A model generated the notes under the pieces. That model had not been told where the DNA came from and did no database searches. It saw nothing but the letters and a program-made list of their open reading frames with translations. Below, piece by piece: positions 6,972 through 15,003 of a stretch of DNA of 37,860 nucleotides. Source of the stretch: Deltaproteobacteria bacterium (GTDB lineage Bacteria > Desulfobacterota > Desulfarculia > Adiutricales > JAFDHD01); NCBI GenBank assembly GCA_019306365.1, contig JAFDLS010000009.1:1-37860 (forward strand). Reading direction: 5' to 3'. The stretch's first letter is position 1, and each line of letters begins with the position of its first letter. Both the position numbers and the translations under genes were made by a program.

Positions 6972-8075
6972 ATGGCAGAAGAAAAACAAGAAAGAATTAC
7001 TGATATCGGTCCTCCGAAATACGATACGGCCTGGACCCCTTTTATCAAAGAAAACTACGGCAAGTGGCTCTATCATGAGGAACTGGAACCAGGCGTTTTA
7101 ATGCATGTTTCCGAAACCGGCGCGAAACTCTGGACGGTGCGTATTGCGGGTACCCGTTTGATGAGCACCCTGCATATGCGTGACCTGGCTGCCATTGCTG
7201 ACGAGTTCTGTGACGGTCTTCTCAGGTTCACCACCCGTAACAACATCGAATTTCTCATTACGGATGAAGCAAAGTTACAATCCCTTAAGGACAAGTTGAA
7301 AGCGGATGGTCACGCCATAGGTGGAACCGGCGCTGGTATTACCAACATTGTTCATACTCAGGGTTGGATTCATTGCCACACGCCGGCTATTGACGCCTCG
7401 GGTATTGTTAAGGCTGTCATGGATGAGCTTTTTGAATATTTTCATGACAAAAGGCTCCCCAACAAGGTTCGTATTTCACTGGCGTGCTGCTTGAACATGT
7501 GCGGCGCGGTCCATTGCTCGGACATTTCAATTCTGGGCGTTCACCGGAAGCCGCCCCTCATTGAGCATGACCGTCTGCTGAACGTCTGTGAAATTCCCAC
7601 GACCATCGCGTCCTGCCCCACGGCCGCCATCAGGCCTTACAACTTTGAAGACGAGGAAGGCAAGCAGGTCAAATCGGTTCAGGTCAATAATGAGCGATGC
7701 ATGTTCTGCGGTAACTGTTACACCATGTGTCCGGCCATGCCTCTGGCTGACCCGGTAGGTGACGGTGTGGCCCTGTGGGTTGGCGGTAAGGTCTCAAACG
7801 CCAGGTCTATGCCCAAGTTTTCCAAACTGGCCGTGCCGTTTCTCCCGAATAATCCGCCGCGTTGGCCTGAAACTGTTGAGGTTATTAAAAATATCGTTGA
7901 GGTTTATGCCGCTGACGCGCGTTCTTATGAGCGTGTAGGTGAGTGGGCCGAACGGATTGGTTGGGAAGAATTCTTCAAAAAGACCGATATTGCATTCACG
8001 CCCTTTCATATAGACGATTATCGGTTCGCTATGACCACCTGGCGGAGCAGCACCCAGTTTAAATTCACGGATTAG
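6972..8075 (+). CDS. dsrB: DsrB, dissimilatory sulfite reductase beta subunit
   Basis: A 367-aa complete beta subunit. It carries [27 protein letters not shown], the Cys pair region with [14 protein letters not shown] (cluster/siroheme ligands), and a C-terminal ferredoxin domain with [12 protein letters not shown]. The end, WRSSTQFKF, is the typical DsrB C-terminus. DsrB provides the catalytically active siroheme of the DsrAB heterotetramer. TGGAGGAGG precedes ATG 6972, and the gene starts 20 bp after the dsrA stop. There is no sign of truncation or frameshift, in contrast to dsrA. Confidence 0.97.
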   Translation: MAEEKQERITDIGPPKYDTAWTPFIKENYGKWLYHEELEPGVLMHVSETGAKLWTVRIAGTRLMSTLHMRDLAAIADEFCDGLLRFTTRNNIEFLITDEAKLQSLKDKLKADGHAIGGTGAGITNIVHTQGWIHCHTPAIDASGIVKAVMDELFEYFHDKRLPNKVRISLACCLNMCGAVHCSDISILGVHRKPPLIEHDRLLNVCEIPTTIASCPTAAIRPYNFEDEEGKQVKSVQVNNERCMFCGNCYTMCPAMPLADPVGDGVALWVGGKVSNARSMPKFSKLAVPFLPNNPPRWPETVEVIKNIVEVYAADARSYERVGEWAERIGWEEFFKKTDIAFTPFHIDDYRFAMTTWRSSTQFKFTD

Positions 8076-8078
8076 TGC

Positions 8079-8294
8079 ATGGAACGCGAAGACTTAAAAC
8101 AAAGAGTCTTCGATTTGGTGGCTCAAAGCCAGAAAAAGGTAAAACCCACCGACCTGGCCAGGACTCTGGCCAGGTCGGTGGGCGTTGATAAAAAGGAAGT
8201 CAAAGAGGCCATTACCAACCTGGTCTCTGAAGGCAAGCTCATTTACACTTATATCGGACACACCTGGTTGGAACTCCCTTCGGACAAAGAGTGA
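8079..8294 (+). CDS. DsrD-like winged-helix protein (second DsrD paralogue)
   Basis: A 71-aa protein in the classical dsrD position, 3 bp after dsrB. Its layout aligns with DsrD: an N-terminal helix (EDLKQRVFDLVAQSQKK), a helix LARTLARSVGVDKKEVKEAI, NLVSEGKL, then a wing YTYIGHTWLELP. The wing keeps Gly and Thr of the DsrD block but lacks the WSSGSTT sequence seen in the paralogue at 5096. It may be the true functional DsrD partner of this DsrAB or a specialised relative. It overlaps dsrN by 4 bp (GTGA), so translation is coupled. Confidence 0.8.
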   Translation: MEREDLKQRVFDLVAQSQKKVKPTDLARTLARSVGVDKKEVKEAITNLVSEGKLIYTYIGHTWLELPSDKE

Positions 8295-9718
8295 ATTTAC
8301 CCTGCCCTCGTTTGGTTGTGGCTGCCCTTCGAGGCGGCGGCGGCAAAACGACCATTTCATTGGGCCTGCTGGCCGCGTGGCGGAAAAACGGCCGCAATTT
8401 AATCCCCTTTAAAAAGGGCCCGGATTATATTGATGCCGGCTGGCTGGCCAGCGCGGCTCAATCCCCCTGTTATAATCTTGATACCTACCTTATGACGCCT
8501 GAAAAGGTGATTCAATCCTTCGCCTGCCGCCTTGGCCGGGAGTCAGACGGTGCTCTGATTGAAGGAAACAGGGGCCTGTATGACGGGACTGATAAAGACG
8601 GCACCAACTCCACGGCTGAGCTGGCCAAACTGCTGAACGCCCCCGTGATCCTGGTGGTGGACTGCACCAAGGCTACTCGAACCCTGGCGGCGGTTGTACT
8701 AGGCTGTCTGCATTTTGACACAAAGGTTCGTTTGGGTGGAGTAATCCTCAACAAGGTGGCCACAGCCAGGCAGGAAGCCCTGGTCAGGTCAACTATTGAA
8801 ACCGAAACCGGTTTGTCCATTTTAGGCGCCGTGCCCAGAGCCAGAGGGCAAAATCTCCCGGAACGTCATCTCGGCCTGGTGCCCCGGCAGGAACATCCAG
8901 CGGGAAAAGGTGAAATTGAAAAGTTGGCCGAATTGGCGGAAAATCATCTTGATCTCGATGGGTTATGGAATCTGGCGAAAAGCGCTCCAGAGCTTGAATA
9001 CAAAAAAGGCGTTTGGTTTGAAGAGATTGCTGAATCTGTAAAACAGGTTAAAATCGGGGTGATTCGCGATTCGGCTTTTCAGTTTTACTACCCGGAGAAT
9101 CTGGAAGCCCTGGAGCGTCTGGGCGCGAAGCTGGTTACTTTTTCAGCCCTTTCCGTGAAGACCATACCCGATGTTGACGCCCTTTATCTGGGCGGAGGCT
9201 TCCCGGAAACTCATGCTGAAATCCTGGCGAGTAACGAAAAACTGCGCCAGGAATTTTACCAAGCCGCCATGAACGGTTTGCCCATCTACGCTGAATGCGG
9301 CGGCTTGATGTATCTGGGCCGGGAGTTGATAGTAAGAGACCGGACCTATCCCATGGCCGGTGTTTTCCCGGTGACATTCGGTATTGAGAGCCGTCCTCAA
9401 GGTCATGGTTACACTATTTTGGAGGCCGTGAAGCCCAATCCATACTACCCGGTTGGCGAAGAGTTGGTAGGGCATGAATTTCATTACTCGCGCCCGCTCA
9501 ATTATGAGGCGGATAAGGTTGATCTGGTTTTAAAAGTCCGTCGCGGATATGGATTCGATCAAGGCCGGGACGGATTGGTAGTCCGTAACGTTTTAGGGAC
9601 TTATACCCATCTGCATGCACTGGGAAACGTTCGCTGGGCTGAGGCTTTGGTTGATCTGGCGGCAGGTTATCGAGGATCAGAGAACAACTGGCGGAGGGAA
9701 GCGGCTGATGAGTCTTAA
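8291..9718 (+). CDS. dsrN: DsrN, siroheme amidase (cobyrinate a,c-diamide synthase family)
   Basis: A 475-aa CbiA/CobB-type glutamine amidotransferase. The N-terminal nucleotide-binding loop GGGGKTT is at residues 15-21, with GPDYIDAGW following as in CbiA. The C-terminal glutaminase domain has YAECGGLMYLG with the nucleophile Cys336, then a GHEFHYSR block. In dsr operons this homologue is DsrN, which amidates siroheme to siroamide for DsrAB; a role in cobalamin synthesis remains possible because no other cob genes are nearby. GTG start at 8291 overlaps the stop of the preceding gene. The 3' end overlaps the HEAT-repeat gene by 11 bp. Confidence 0.85.
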   Translation: MNLPCPRLVVAALRGGGGKTTISLGLLAAWRKNGRNLIPFKKGPDYIDAGWLASAAQSPCYNLDTYLMTPEKVIQSFACRLGRESDGALIEGNRGLYDGTDKDGTNSTAELAKLLNAPVILVVDCTKATRTLAAVVLGCLHFDTKVRLGGVILNKVATARQEALVRSTIETETGLSILGAVPRARGQNLPERHLGLVPRQEHPAGKGEIEKLAELAENHLDLDGLWNLAKSAPELEYKKGVWFEEIAESVKQVKIGVIRDSAFQFYYPENLEALERLGAKLVTFSALSVKTIPDVDALYLGGGFPETHAEILASNEKLRQEFYQAAMNGLPIYAECGGLMYLGRELIVRDRTYPMAGVFPVTFGIESRPQGHGYTILEAVKPNPYYPVGEELVGHEFHYSRPLNYEADKVDLVLKVRRGYGFDQGRDGLVVRNVLGTYTHLHALGNVRWAEALVDLAAGYRGSENNWRREAADES

Positions 9719-10337
9719 ATCAGACGTTCGCAAACTTCTCGCAGATAATAATGAGGAAGCGCTGCTCGCTCTTTTAGATCAGGATCGCCGTGGGGTTGGG
9801 GCGCTTAATCGATTTCTTTTCGATACCGATGAACTGATACGCTGGCGGGCGATTACAGCCCTGGGATGGGTGGCTCGCGAGGATCCTTTTCTGCTGGAAA
9901 AGGTCATCAGCCGCCTGATGTGGACGATCAACGATGATTCCGGGAGTATTGGCTGGTCCACGCCTGAGGCGTTAGGTGAAATCTGCGCCAATGATTCGGA
10001 TTTGGTGGAAGACTTTTTTCCGATTATAATTTCCAAGCTAGAAGAAAAAATATTCAGGCAAGGAGTGCTTTGGGCCATGGGCCGTGTAGCCCCGGACAGG
10101 CCAGACCTTGTTGATGAAGCTGGCGATTTAATACCTGCTTATCTGAATGACCCTGACGCCGGGGTACGGGGAGCGGCCTGCTGGTGCCTTGGTCGTATTC
10201 CCTGGGTTGAGGCGGAAGATGAATTAGAGCGCCTGACCATCGATCAAGCATCTTTTTCGTGGTACGAAAAAGGTCAATTAGTCAATAAAACGGTGGGTCA
10301 GATGGCTCAGGCGGCTTTAAAAGCACGCCGGACCTGA
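9708..10337 (+). CDS. HEAT-repeat protein at the end of the dsr operon
   Basis: A 209-aa helical protein with HEAT/PBS-lyase-like repeats, visible around ELIRWRAITALGWVAREDP, RQGVLWAMGRVAPDRPDL and AGVRGAACWCLGRIPWVEAE. ATG 9708 is preferred: GGAGGG lies 9 bases upstream, and the overlap with the dsrN stop suggests coupling. HEAT proteins act as scaffolds or bind cofactor enzymes, and its place directly behind dsrN suggests a helper role in DsrAB maturation (inference). The last transcribed gene of this block; a terminator lies about 100 bp downstream. Confidence 0.8.
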   Translation: MSLKSDVRKLLADNNEEALLALLDQDRRGVGALNRFLFDTDELIRWRAITALGWVAREDPFLLEKVISRLMWTINDDSGSIGWSTPEALGEICANDSDLVEDFFPIIISKLEEKIFRQGVLWAMGRVAPDRPDLVDEAGDLIPAYLNDPDAGVRGAACWCLGRIPWVEAEDELERLTIDQASFSWYEKGQLVNKTVGQMAQAALKARRT

Positions 10338-10440
10338 AGATTGACTTTCAGGTTCGCGATAACATTTTTAAGTTTTTTATACCGCCATTATTTGACGCGA
10401 TTCAAAAAGCGTATTATTTAAAGGTGTTTCGATAGGATCA

Positions 10441-10466
10441 ACGCCGTCATGACGGTGTATTTTTTC
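10441..10466 (+). terminator. Intrinsic terminator after the dsrAB block
   Basis: ACGCCGT-CATG-ACGGTGT (7-bp stem including one G-T pair, 4-nt loop; 10441-10458) is followed by a run of six T. It lies between the HEAT-repeat gene and the promoter of the next operon and would separate the two dsr operons. Confidence 0.7.
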
Positions 10467-10468
10467 AT

Positions 10469-10486
10469 TTGATGAATATTTCACAA
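10469..10486. promoter_or_regulatory. Imperfect Rex-like site upstream of the dsrMKJOP block
   Basis: TTGATGAATATTTCACAA has one perfect Rex half-site (TTCACAA) and a degenerate other half. It ends 17 bp before the -35 hexamer at 10504, a position similar to that of the perfect box before dsrD. The match is weak and is reported only as a candidate. Confidence 0.25.
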
Positions 10487-10503
10487 ATTAGTTGGTTTTC
10501 AGG

Positions 10504-10532
10504 TTGACGTTTGTTAGAGTATGTGCTATCAA
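10504..10532 (+). promoter_or_regulatory. sigma70 promoter of the RsbRD-dsrMKJOP operon
   Basis: TTGACG (10504-10509), 17-bp spacer, TATCAA (10527-10532). It is the best candidate in the 312-bp spacer 10338-10649, which otherwise holds the terminator at 10441 and no coding frame. The leader to ATG 10650 would be about 110 nt. Confidence 0.6.
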
Positions 10533-10649
10533 TGCCGCTGAGTTTGCAGCTGTTTTTACGCCCGTTCAGTGGGGAAAACGCGGTTCTAAATTAAGGATAA
10601 TCTTGAAGCGGTTGCATCTTTCGCTGAATCCCTTAGGAATTCTTTTGAC

Positions 10650-11213
10650 ATGGATTTAAAAAGCCTATTGGTGAAAAAAAAATCGGGCATTGTAAAAAAG
10701 TGGTTCCACAAAATAGCCGACACATATGACCCCGAAACATCAAAATTCCTAAAGCAAAAAAAGAATCGTTTCGCCAATCCGGTTGGATCAACCATTTCCA
10801 TGGAAATGGAAGCGTTATTTGATGAACTGTTTGATCAGGCTGAACAGGATAAGGTTTTAGCTTGCCTGGACAATATTATTAAAATCAGGGCTGTCCAGGA
10901 TTTTACACCCTCCGAAGCCATCCAATTTATTTTTTCACTGAAGCAGGTGATCAGGCAGGAGTTGAAAAAAGAGATTCAAGACGAGCAGATCTCCGAGGAG
11001 ATCATAAAGTTTGAATCTAAAATAGACGATATAGCCCTTCTTGCTTTTGACATATATATGTCCTGCCGGGAGAAAGTTTATCGAATCAAGGAAAATGAAT
11101 ATAGACAAAACAGATTCATGGTACTGGCAGGCGATGATATAGATGATATAAAAGGTGGGTCCCCGGCCGAGAAGCCGGCGCTTGGAACAAATAAACCAAA
11201 GAGCCTAACATAA
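10650..11213 (+). CDS. RsbRD N-terminal domain protein
   Basis: A 187-aa soluble helical protein. Residues 1-140 resemble the RsbRD N-terminal sensor domain (globin-like): an opening LLVKKKSGIVKKWFHKIADTY, a conserved F-x-NPVGSTI and a long helix DFTPSEAIQFIFSLKQVIRQEL. The usual C-terminal STAS domain of stressosome proteins is missing, and the tail is a short polar extension. First gene of the dsrMKJOP operon, 16 bp before dsrM. It might sense redox or a ligand and act on the Dsr complex or on expression (inference). A dsr-linked role is suggested only by position. Confidence 0.75.
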   Translation: MDLKSLLVKKKSGIVKKWFHKIADTYDPETSKFLKQKKNRFANPVGSTISMEMEALFDELFDQAEQDKVLACLDNIIKIRAVQDFTPSEAIQFIFSLKQVIRQELKKEIQDEQISEEIIKFESKIDDIALLAFDIYMSCREKVYRIKENEYRQNRFMVLAGDDIDDIKGGSPAEKPALGTNKPKSLT

Positions 11214-11229
11214 TACGAGGTAACAACTA

Positions 11230-12234
11230 ATGAATATCGCTTTTTCAATTCTCACAGTTGTTGTCATCGGTTTGATTCCATGGATCGGAACGACAGCGGT
11301 GAATTTGCAGTATCTTTTTGGTATTATCATCCCTTACGCCGCCGTCATTATTTTCTTGTTGGGAGTGGTTTATCGAATTGTGAAATGGGGCAAATCACCG
11401 ACCCCGTTTCGTATCCCGACAACCTGCGGTCAGCAGAAAACACTTCCCTGGATCAAACAGAATAGAATTGAGAACCCCAGCAATGTAGTGGGAGTCATTA
11501 TCAGGATGGCGCTGGAAATTCTAGCTTTTCGTTCGCTGTTCAGGACTACCCGGGCTGAATTAAAGGAGGGGCCAAGACTGGCGTACGGCGGGTTCCCCTG
11601 GCTCTGGCTGGCGGCGCTGGTTTTTCATTACGCGTTCTTGACCGTCGTTATCAGACACCTCAGGTTTTTCCTGGACCCGGTGCCTTTTTTTATTGCATGG
11701 CTGGCAAGGCTTGACGGACTGCTGGAGGTTGGGCTGCCGGTTTATATGTTAAGCGGGTTTGCCCTTTTCGCGGCGGTTTCCTACCTGTTTATCCGGCGGG
11801 TGGTGGTGCCTCAACTCAGATACATTTCTCTGGCCGCTGATTACTTTCCTCTTTTCTTGATTCTTTGTATCGCTGGCACCGGCATTTTGATGCGGTATTT
11901 CTTCAAGGTGGATGTCATTAGCGTCAGGGAGTTGGCCGTGAGTCTGGCCGGTTTTCAGCCCAAGCTGCCTGATAACGGCATCGGCGGCGTTTCCTACCTG
12001 TTTTATATGCATTTGTTTTACGTCAGCGTGCTGGTCGCCTATTTCCCCTTCAGCAAATTGATGCACAGTGGAGGCATTTTCTTAAGCCCGACAAGAAACC
12101 TTGCTAATACCAACCGTGCGGTCAGACATATTAATCCCTGGAATTATCCTGTTAAGGTTCATACCTATGCGGAATATGAGGATGATTTCAGAGAGCAAAT
12201 GAAAGAAGCACAAATACCAGTGGAGAGGGATTAA
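11230..12234 (+). CDS. dsrM: DsrM, membrane cytochrome b subunit of DsrMKJOP
   Basis: A 334-aa integral membrane protein related to nitrate reductase gamma (NarI). It has two N-terminal hydrophobic segments (about residues 5-48), then after a soluble loop four more near 125-150, 170-195, 210-232 and 255-280. His residues in the helices (for example FHYAFLTVVIRHLRFF) are candidate heme b ligands. DsrM exchanges electrons with menaquinol and passes them to DsrK. Located 16 bp after the RsbRD gene and 5 bp before dsrK. Full length, no defects. Confidence 0.93.
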   Translation: MNIAFSILTVVVIGLIPWIGTTAVNLQYLFGIIIPYAAVIIFLLGVVYRIVKWGKSPTPFRIPTTCGQQKTLPWIKQNRIENPSNVVGVIIRMALEILAFRSLFRTTRAELKEGPRLAYGGFPWLWLAALVFHYAFLTVVIRHLRFFLDPVPFFIAWLARLDGLLEVGLPVYMLSGFALFAAVSYLFIRRVVVPQLRYISLAADYFPLFLILCIAGTGILMRYFFKVDVISVRELAVSLAGFQPKLPDNGIGGVSYLFYMHLFYVSVLVAYFPFSKLMHSGGIFLSPTRNLANTNRAVRHINPWNYPVKVHTYAEYEDDFREQMKEAQIPVERD

Positions 12235-12239
12235 ATAAA

Positions 12240-13859
12240 ATGGCTAATGATATTCCGACTCCTGAAGAGCTAGCAAAGATCGACCACAAGCCTCCCCGCA
12301 AGGGGTGGATGGACACACCGACGGAGTTCAGACCCGGCACATGGTCATACCCTGGCAAGGCAAGCGCTTTAAAGGTACTCGATTTGCCGAACCCGAGGGA
12401 ATGGCAGCCCACCGATGAGGACTGGAAGCTCCCTGAAAACTGGAAAGAGATTATCATCGACGGTCTCAAGGAGCGGCTTGATAAATTCCGTTCTTTGAAA
12501 ATTTTCATGGATATCTGCGTACGATGCGGGGCCTGCGCCGATAAGTGCCATTTTTTCCTTGGATCTGGCGACCCCAAAAATATGCCTGTTCTCAGGGCGG
12601 AACTTCTCAGATCTATTTATAAAAATGAGTTCACCAAGGCCGGTAAGCTCCTCGGTAAAATGGCTGGAGCCAGGGAACTCACCAAGGATGTGATCAAGGA
12701 GTGGTTTAGTTACTTCTATCAGTGCTCTGAATGCCGGCGCTGTTCGGTGTTCTGTCCATATGGCATTGATACAGCCGAGATTACCATACTGGCACGAGAG
12801 CTGCTTACCCTGATTGGCTGTAATATTAACTGGATTCTCGAGCCGGCGGCTAATTGTTTCATGACCGGGAACCACCTGGGCCTAAAGCCTCATACCTTCA
12901 AAGAAAACATTGAATATATGGTTGATGACATTGAGGAGTACACCGGGGTCAAGATCGAGCCGACATTTAACCGTAAGGGCGCTGAGGTCCTGTTCATCAC
13001 GCCGTCCGGAGACGTTTTCGCCGATCCGGGTATTTACACCCTCATGGGTTATCTCATGCTGTTCGAGCATATCGGCCTTGATTACACCTGGAGCACCTAC
13101 GCCTCGGAAGGCGGGAACTTTGGATTGTTCACCTCGCATGAGGTGATGAAAAGGCTCAACGCCAAGATGTACGCCGAAGCCAAGAGACTGGGTGTAAAGT
13201 GGATTCTTGGCGGTGAGTGCGGGCACATGTGGCGTGTCGTAAACCAGTACATGGATACCATGAACGGCCCGGCTGATTTTCTGGAGGGGCCTGTTTCCCC
13301 GATTACCGGAACAAGGTTTGATAACGCGGCCTCAACCAAGATGGTCCACATTACGGAATTCACAGCCGACCTGATTAAAAATAACCGGCTGAAACTGGAT
13401 CCGAGCCGGAATGATCATTTAAAGGTCACCTTTCATGATTCCTGTAACCCGGCCCGAGCCATGGGACTTTTGGAGGAGCCGAGGTACATTATCAAAAATG
13501 TTTGTAACAATTTTTACGAGATGCCGGAAAACACTATTAAAGAGCAGACTTTTTGCTGCGGCGGCGGCGCGGGCCTGAATAACGAAGAATTCATGGAAAT
13601 GAGGCTTAGAGGGGGCTTCCCCAGGGCAAACGCCGTGGACTACGTGCATCAGAAACATGGCGTGAATATGCTGTCTTGTATCTGCGCGATTGATCGCGTC
13701 ACGCTTCCGCCTCTGATGGAATACTGGGTACCGGAGGTCGGCGTCTGCGGCGTCCATGAGCTGGTGGCAAACGCCCTGATCATGGAAGGTGAAAACGAGA
13801 GGGAATACAACCTCCGGGGAGAACTAATTGGAGAAACGGAGGATAATGAGGATGTATGA
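12240..13859 (+). CDS. dsrK: DsrK, HdrD-like iron-sulfur subunit
   Basis: A 539-aa cytoplasmic iron-sulfur protein similar to the catalytic subunit of heterodisulfide reductase. Two [4Fe-4S] motifs are present: CVRCGACADKC (about residues 93-103) and CSECRRCSVFCP (about 162-173). The C-terminal CCG domains include GGECGH, then DSC, CCGGGAG and a final CIC. DsrK is thought to reduce the DsrC trisulfide, closing the sulfite-reduction cycle. The last CCG motif reads C-x-C instead of C-x2-C, which may be a family variant. It overlaps the start of dsrJ by 8 bp. Confidence 0.94.
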   Translation: MANDIPTPEELAKIDHKPPRKGWMDTPTEFRPGTWSYPGKASALKVLDLPNPREWQPTDEDWKLPENWKEIIIDGLKERLDKFRSLKIFMDICVRCGACADKCHFFLGSGDPKNMPVLRAELLRSIYKNEFTKAGKLLGKMAGARELTKDVIKEWFSYFYQCSECRRCSVFCPYGIDTAEITILARELLTLIGCNINWILEPAANCFMTGNHLGLKPHTFKENIEYMVDDIEEYTGVKIEPTFNRKGAEVLFITPSGDVFADPGIYTLMGYLMLFEHIGLDYTWSTYASEGGNFGLFTSHEVMKRLNAKMYAEAKRLGVKWILGGECGHMWRVVNQYMDTMNGPADFLEGPVSPITGTRFDNAASTKMVHITEFTADLIKNNRLKLDPSRNDHLKVTFHDSCNPARAMGLLEEPRYIIKNVCNNFYEMPENTIKEQTFCCGGGAGLNNEEFMEMRLRGGFPRANAVDYVHQKHGVNMLSCICAIDRVTLPPLMEYWVPEVGVCGVHELVANALIMEGENEREYNLRGELIGETEDNEDV

Positions 13860-14229
13860 TTCAGGGAAAATCATCGCCGGACTCGTTATCTTTATCATTC
13901 TGATAACGTTCCCGTTTTGGTACAATCACGGGAAAGCCTCAATCGCACCGGATCGAGTGCTGCCCAAGGACCAAAAGGAGTGCGTGGAAGAAATTTCATA
14001 TATGACGTCGTCCCATATGCAGCTTCTGAACGACTGGCGAACTTCGGTCGTACGCGACACAAATAGGATTTATAAAAATAAAAAGGGCAAGACGTTTAGT
14101 ATGAGTTTGACCAATACCTGCTTGGATTGTCATTCCAGCAAGGCTGATTTTTGCGATAAGTGTCATAACTATTTAGCGGTTGTGCCTTATTGCTGGGAGT
14201 GCCATCTCACCGAAAAGGGGAATCCGTGA
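13852..14229 (+). CDS. dsrJ: DsrJ, periplasmic triheme cytochrome c
   Basis: 125 aa from ATG 13852, chosen because GGAGG lies 9 bases upstream and the protein then starts directly with a membrane anchor (about residues 6-24). Three heme c motifs are visible: CLDCH (90-94), CDKCH (101-105) and CWECH (114-118). DsrJ homologues have one heme with unusual His/Cys ligation; Cys44 in KECVEE is the candidate Cys ligand here. The anchored N-terminus places the hemes in the periplasm. Its TGA overlaps the ATG of dsrO. Confidence 0.93.
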   Translation: MYDSGKIIAGLVIFIILITFPFWYNHGKASIAPDRVLPKDQKECVEEISYMTSSHMQLLNDWRTSVVRDTNRIYKNKKGKTFSMSLTNTCLDCHSSKADFCDKCHNYLAVVPYCWECHLTEKGNP

Positions 14230-14996
14230 TGGAAAGCAGCAGAAGAAAATTCCTGAAAATAGCCGGACTATCCGTTTTGGGGTTGGGTGCCAAGCCCGTT
14301 ATAGAATCATTTGCTCAGGGGATCGAGCCAACGTATTCCACGGATAAGAAGGCTTTAAAAGGGAAGAAGTGGGCGATGGTCATTGACGTGGACAAGTGCA
14401 AAGATGACTGTGAAGATTGTATCGCCGCCTGCCATCGTGGACATAACGTTCCGAAAATCGACAACGTCAAACATGAGATAAAATGGATCTGGCATGAGGA
14501 ATTTAAAAACGCCTTCCCGGCCCAGGAATATGATAATCTGGCGGAGCGTTTAGAGCATAAGCCCTTCATGGTGCTCTGCAACCACTGTACGAATCCCCCC
14601 TGTGTCAGAGTCTGTCCGACCAAGGCGACCTTCAAGCGAGAGGATGGCATCGTTTTGATGGACTTTCATCGATGCATCGGCTGCCGTTTCTGCATGGCCG
14701 CCTGTCCTTACGGTTCGAGGAGCTTCAACTGGTTTGATCCCAGGAAGTACCTGGAAGTGACCAGCCCGGATTTCCCAACCAGGTCCAAGGGAGTCGTGGA
14801 AAAGTGTAACTTCTGCGCGGAGAGACTGGCTATCGGGAAGATACCGTTGTGTGTGGAAGCATGTAAGGAAGAGGCCCTCGTTTTTGGCGATCTTGAAGAT
14901 CCCAACTCTCCCGTAAAAAAGATCCTCAAAGAACGGTATGCGATTCGGCGTAAGCCGAGTCTTGGGACTGGGCCAAATATTTTTTACGTAATATGA
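14229..14996 (+). CDS. dsrO: DsrO, periplasmic ferredoxin-like subunit (Tat exported)
   Basis: 255 aa from ATG 14229, which overlaps the dsrJ stop (TGATG). A twin-arginine signal SSRRKFLKIAG at residues 3-13 followed by a hydrophobic stretch indicates export in folded form. Several [4Fe-4S] Cys groups follow: CKDDCEDCIAACH, CNHCTNPPCVRVCP, CIGCRFCMAACPYG, and CNFCAER with CVEACKEEA. DsrO passes electrons between DsrJ and the membrane subunit DsrP. The gene ends 7 bp before dsrP. Confidence 0.94.
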   Translation: MESSRRKFLKIAGLSVLGLGAKPVIESFAQGIEPTYSTDKKALKGKKWAMVIDVDKCKDDCEDCIAACHRGHNVPKIDNVKHEIKWIWHEEFKNAFPAQEYDNLAERLEHKPFMVLCNHCTNPPCVRVCPTKATFKREDGIVLMDFHRCIGCRFCMAACPYGSRSFNWFDPRKYLEVTSPDFPTRSKGVVEKCNFCAERLAIGKIPLCVEACKEEALVFGDLEDPNSPVKKILKERYAIRRKPSLGTGPNIFYVI

Positions 14997-15003
14997 GGTC
15001 GTT

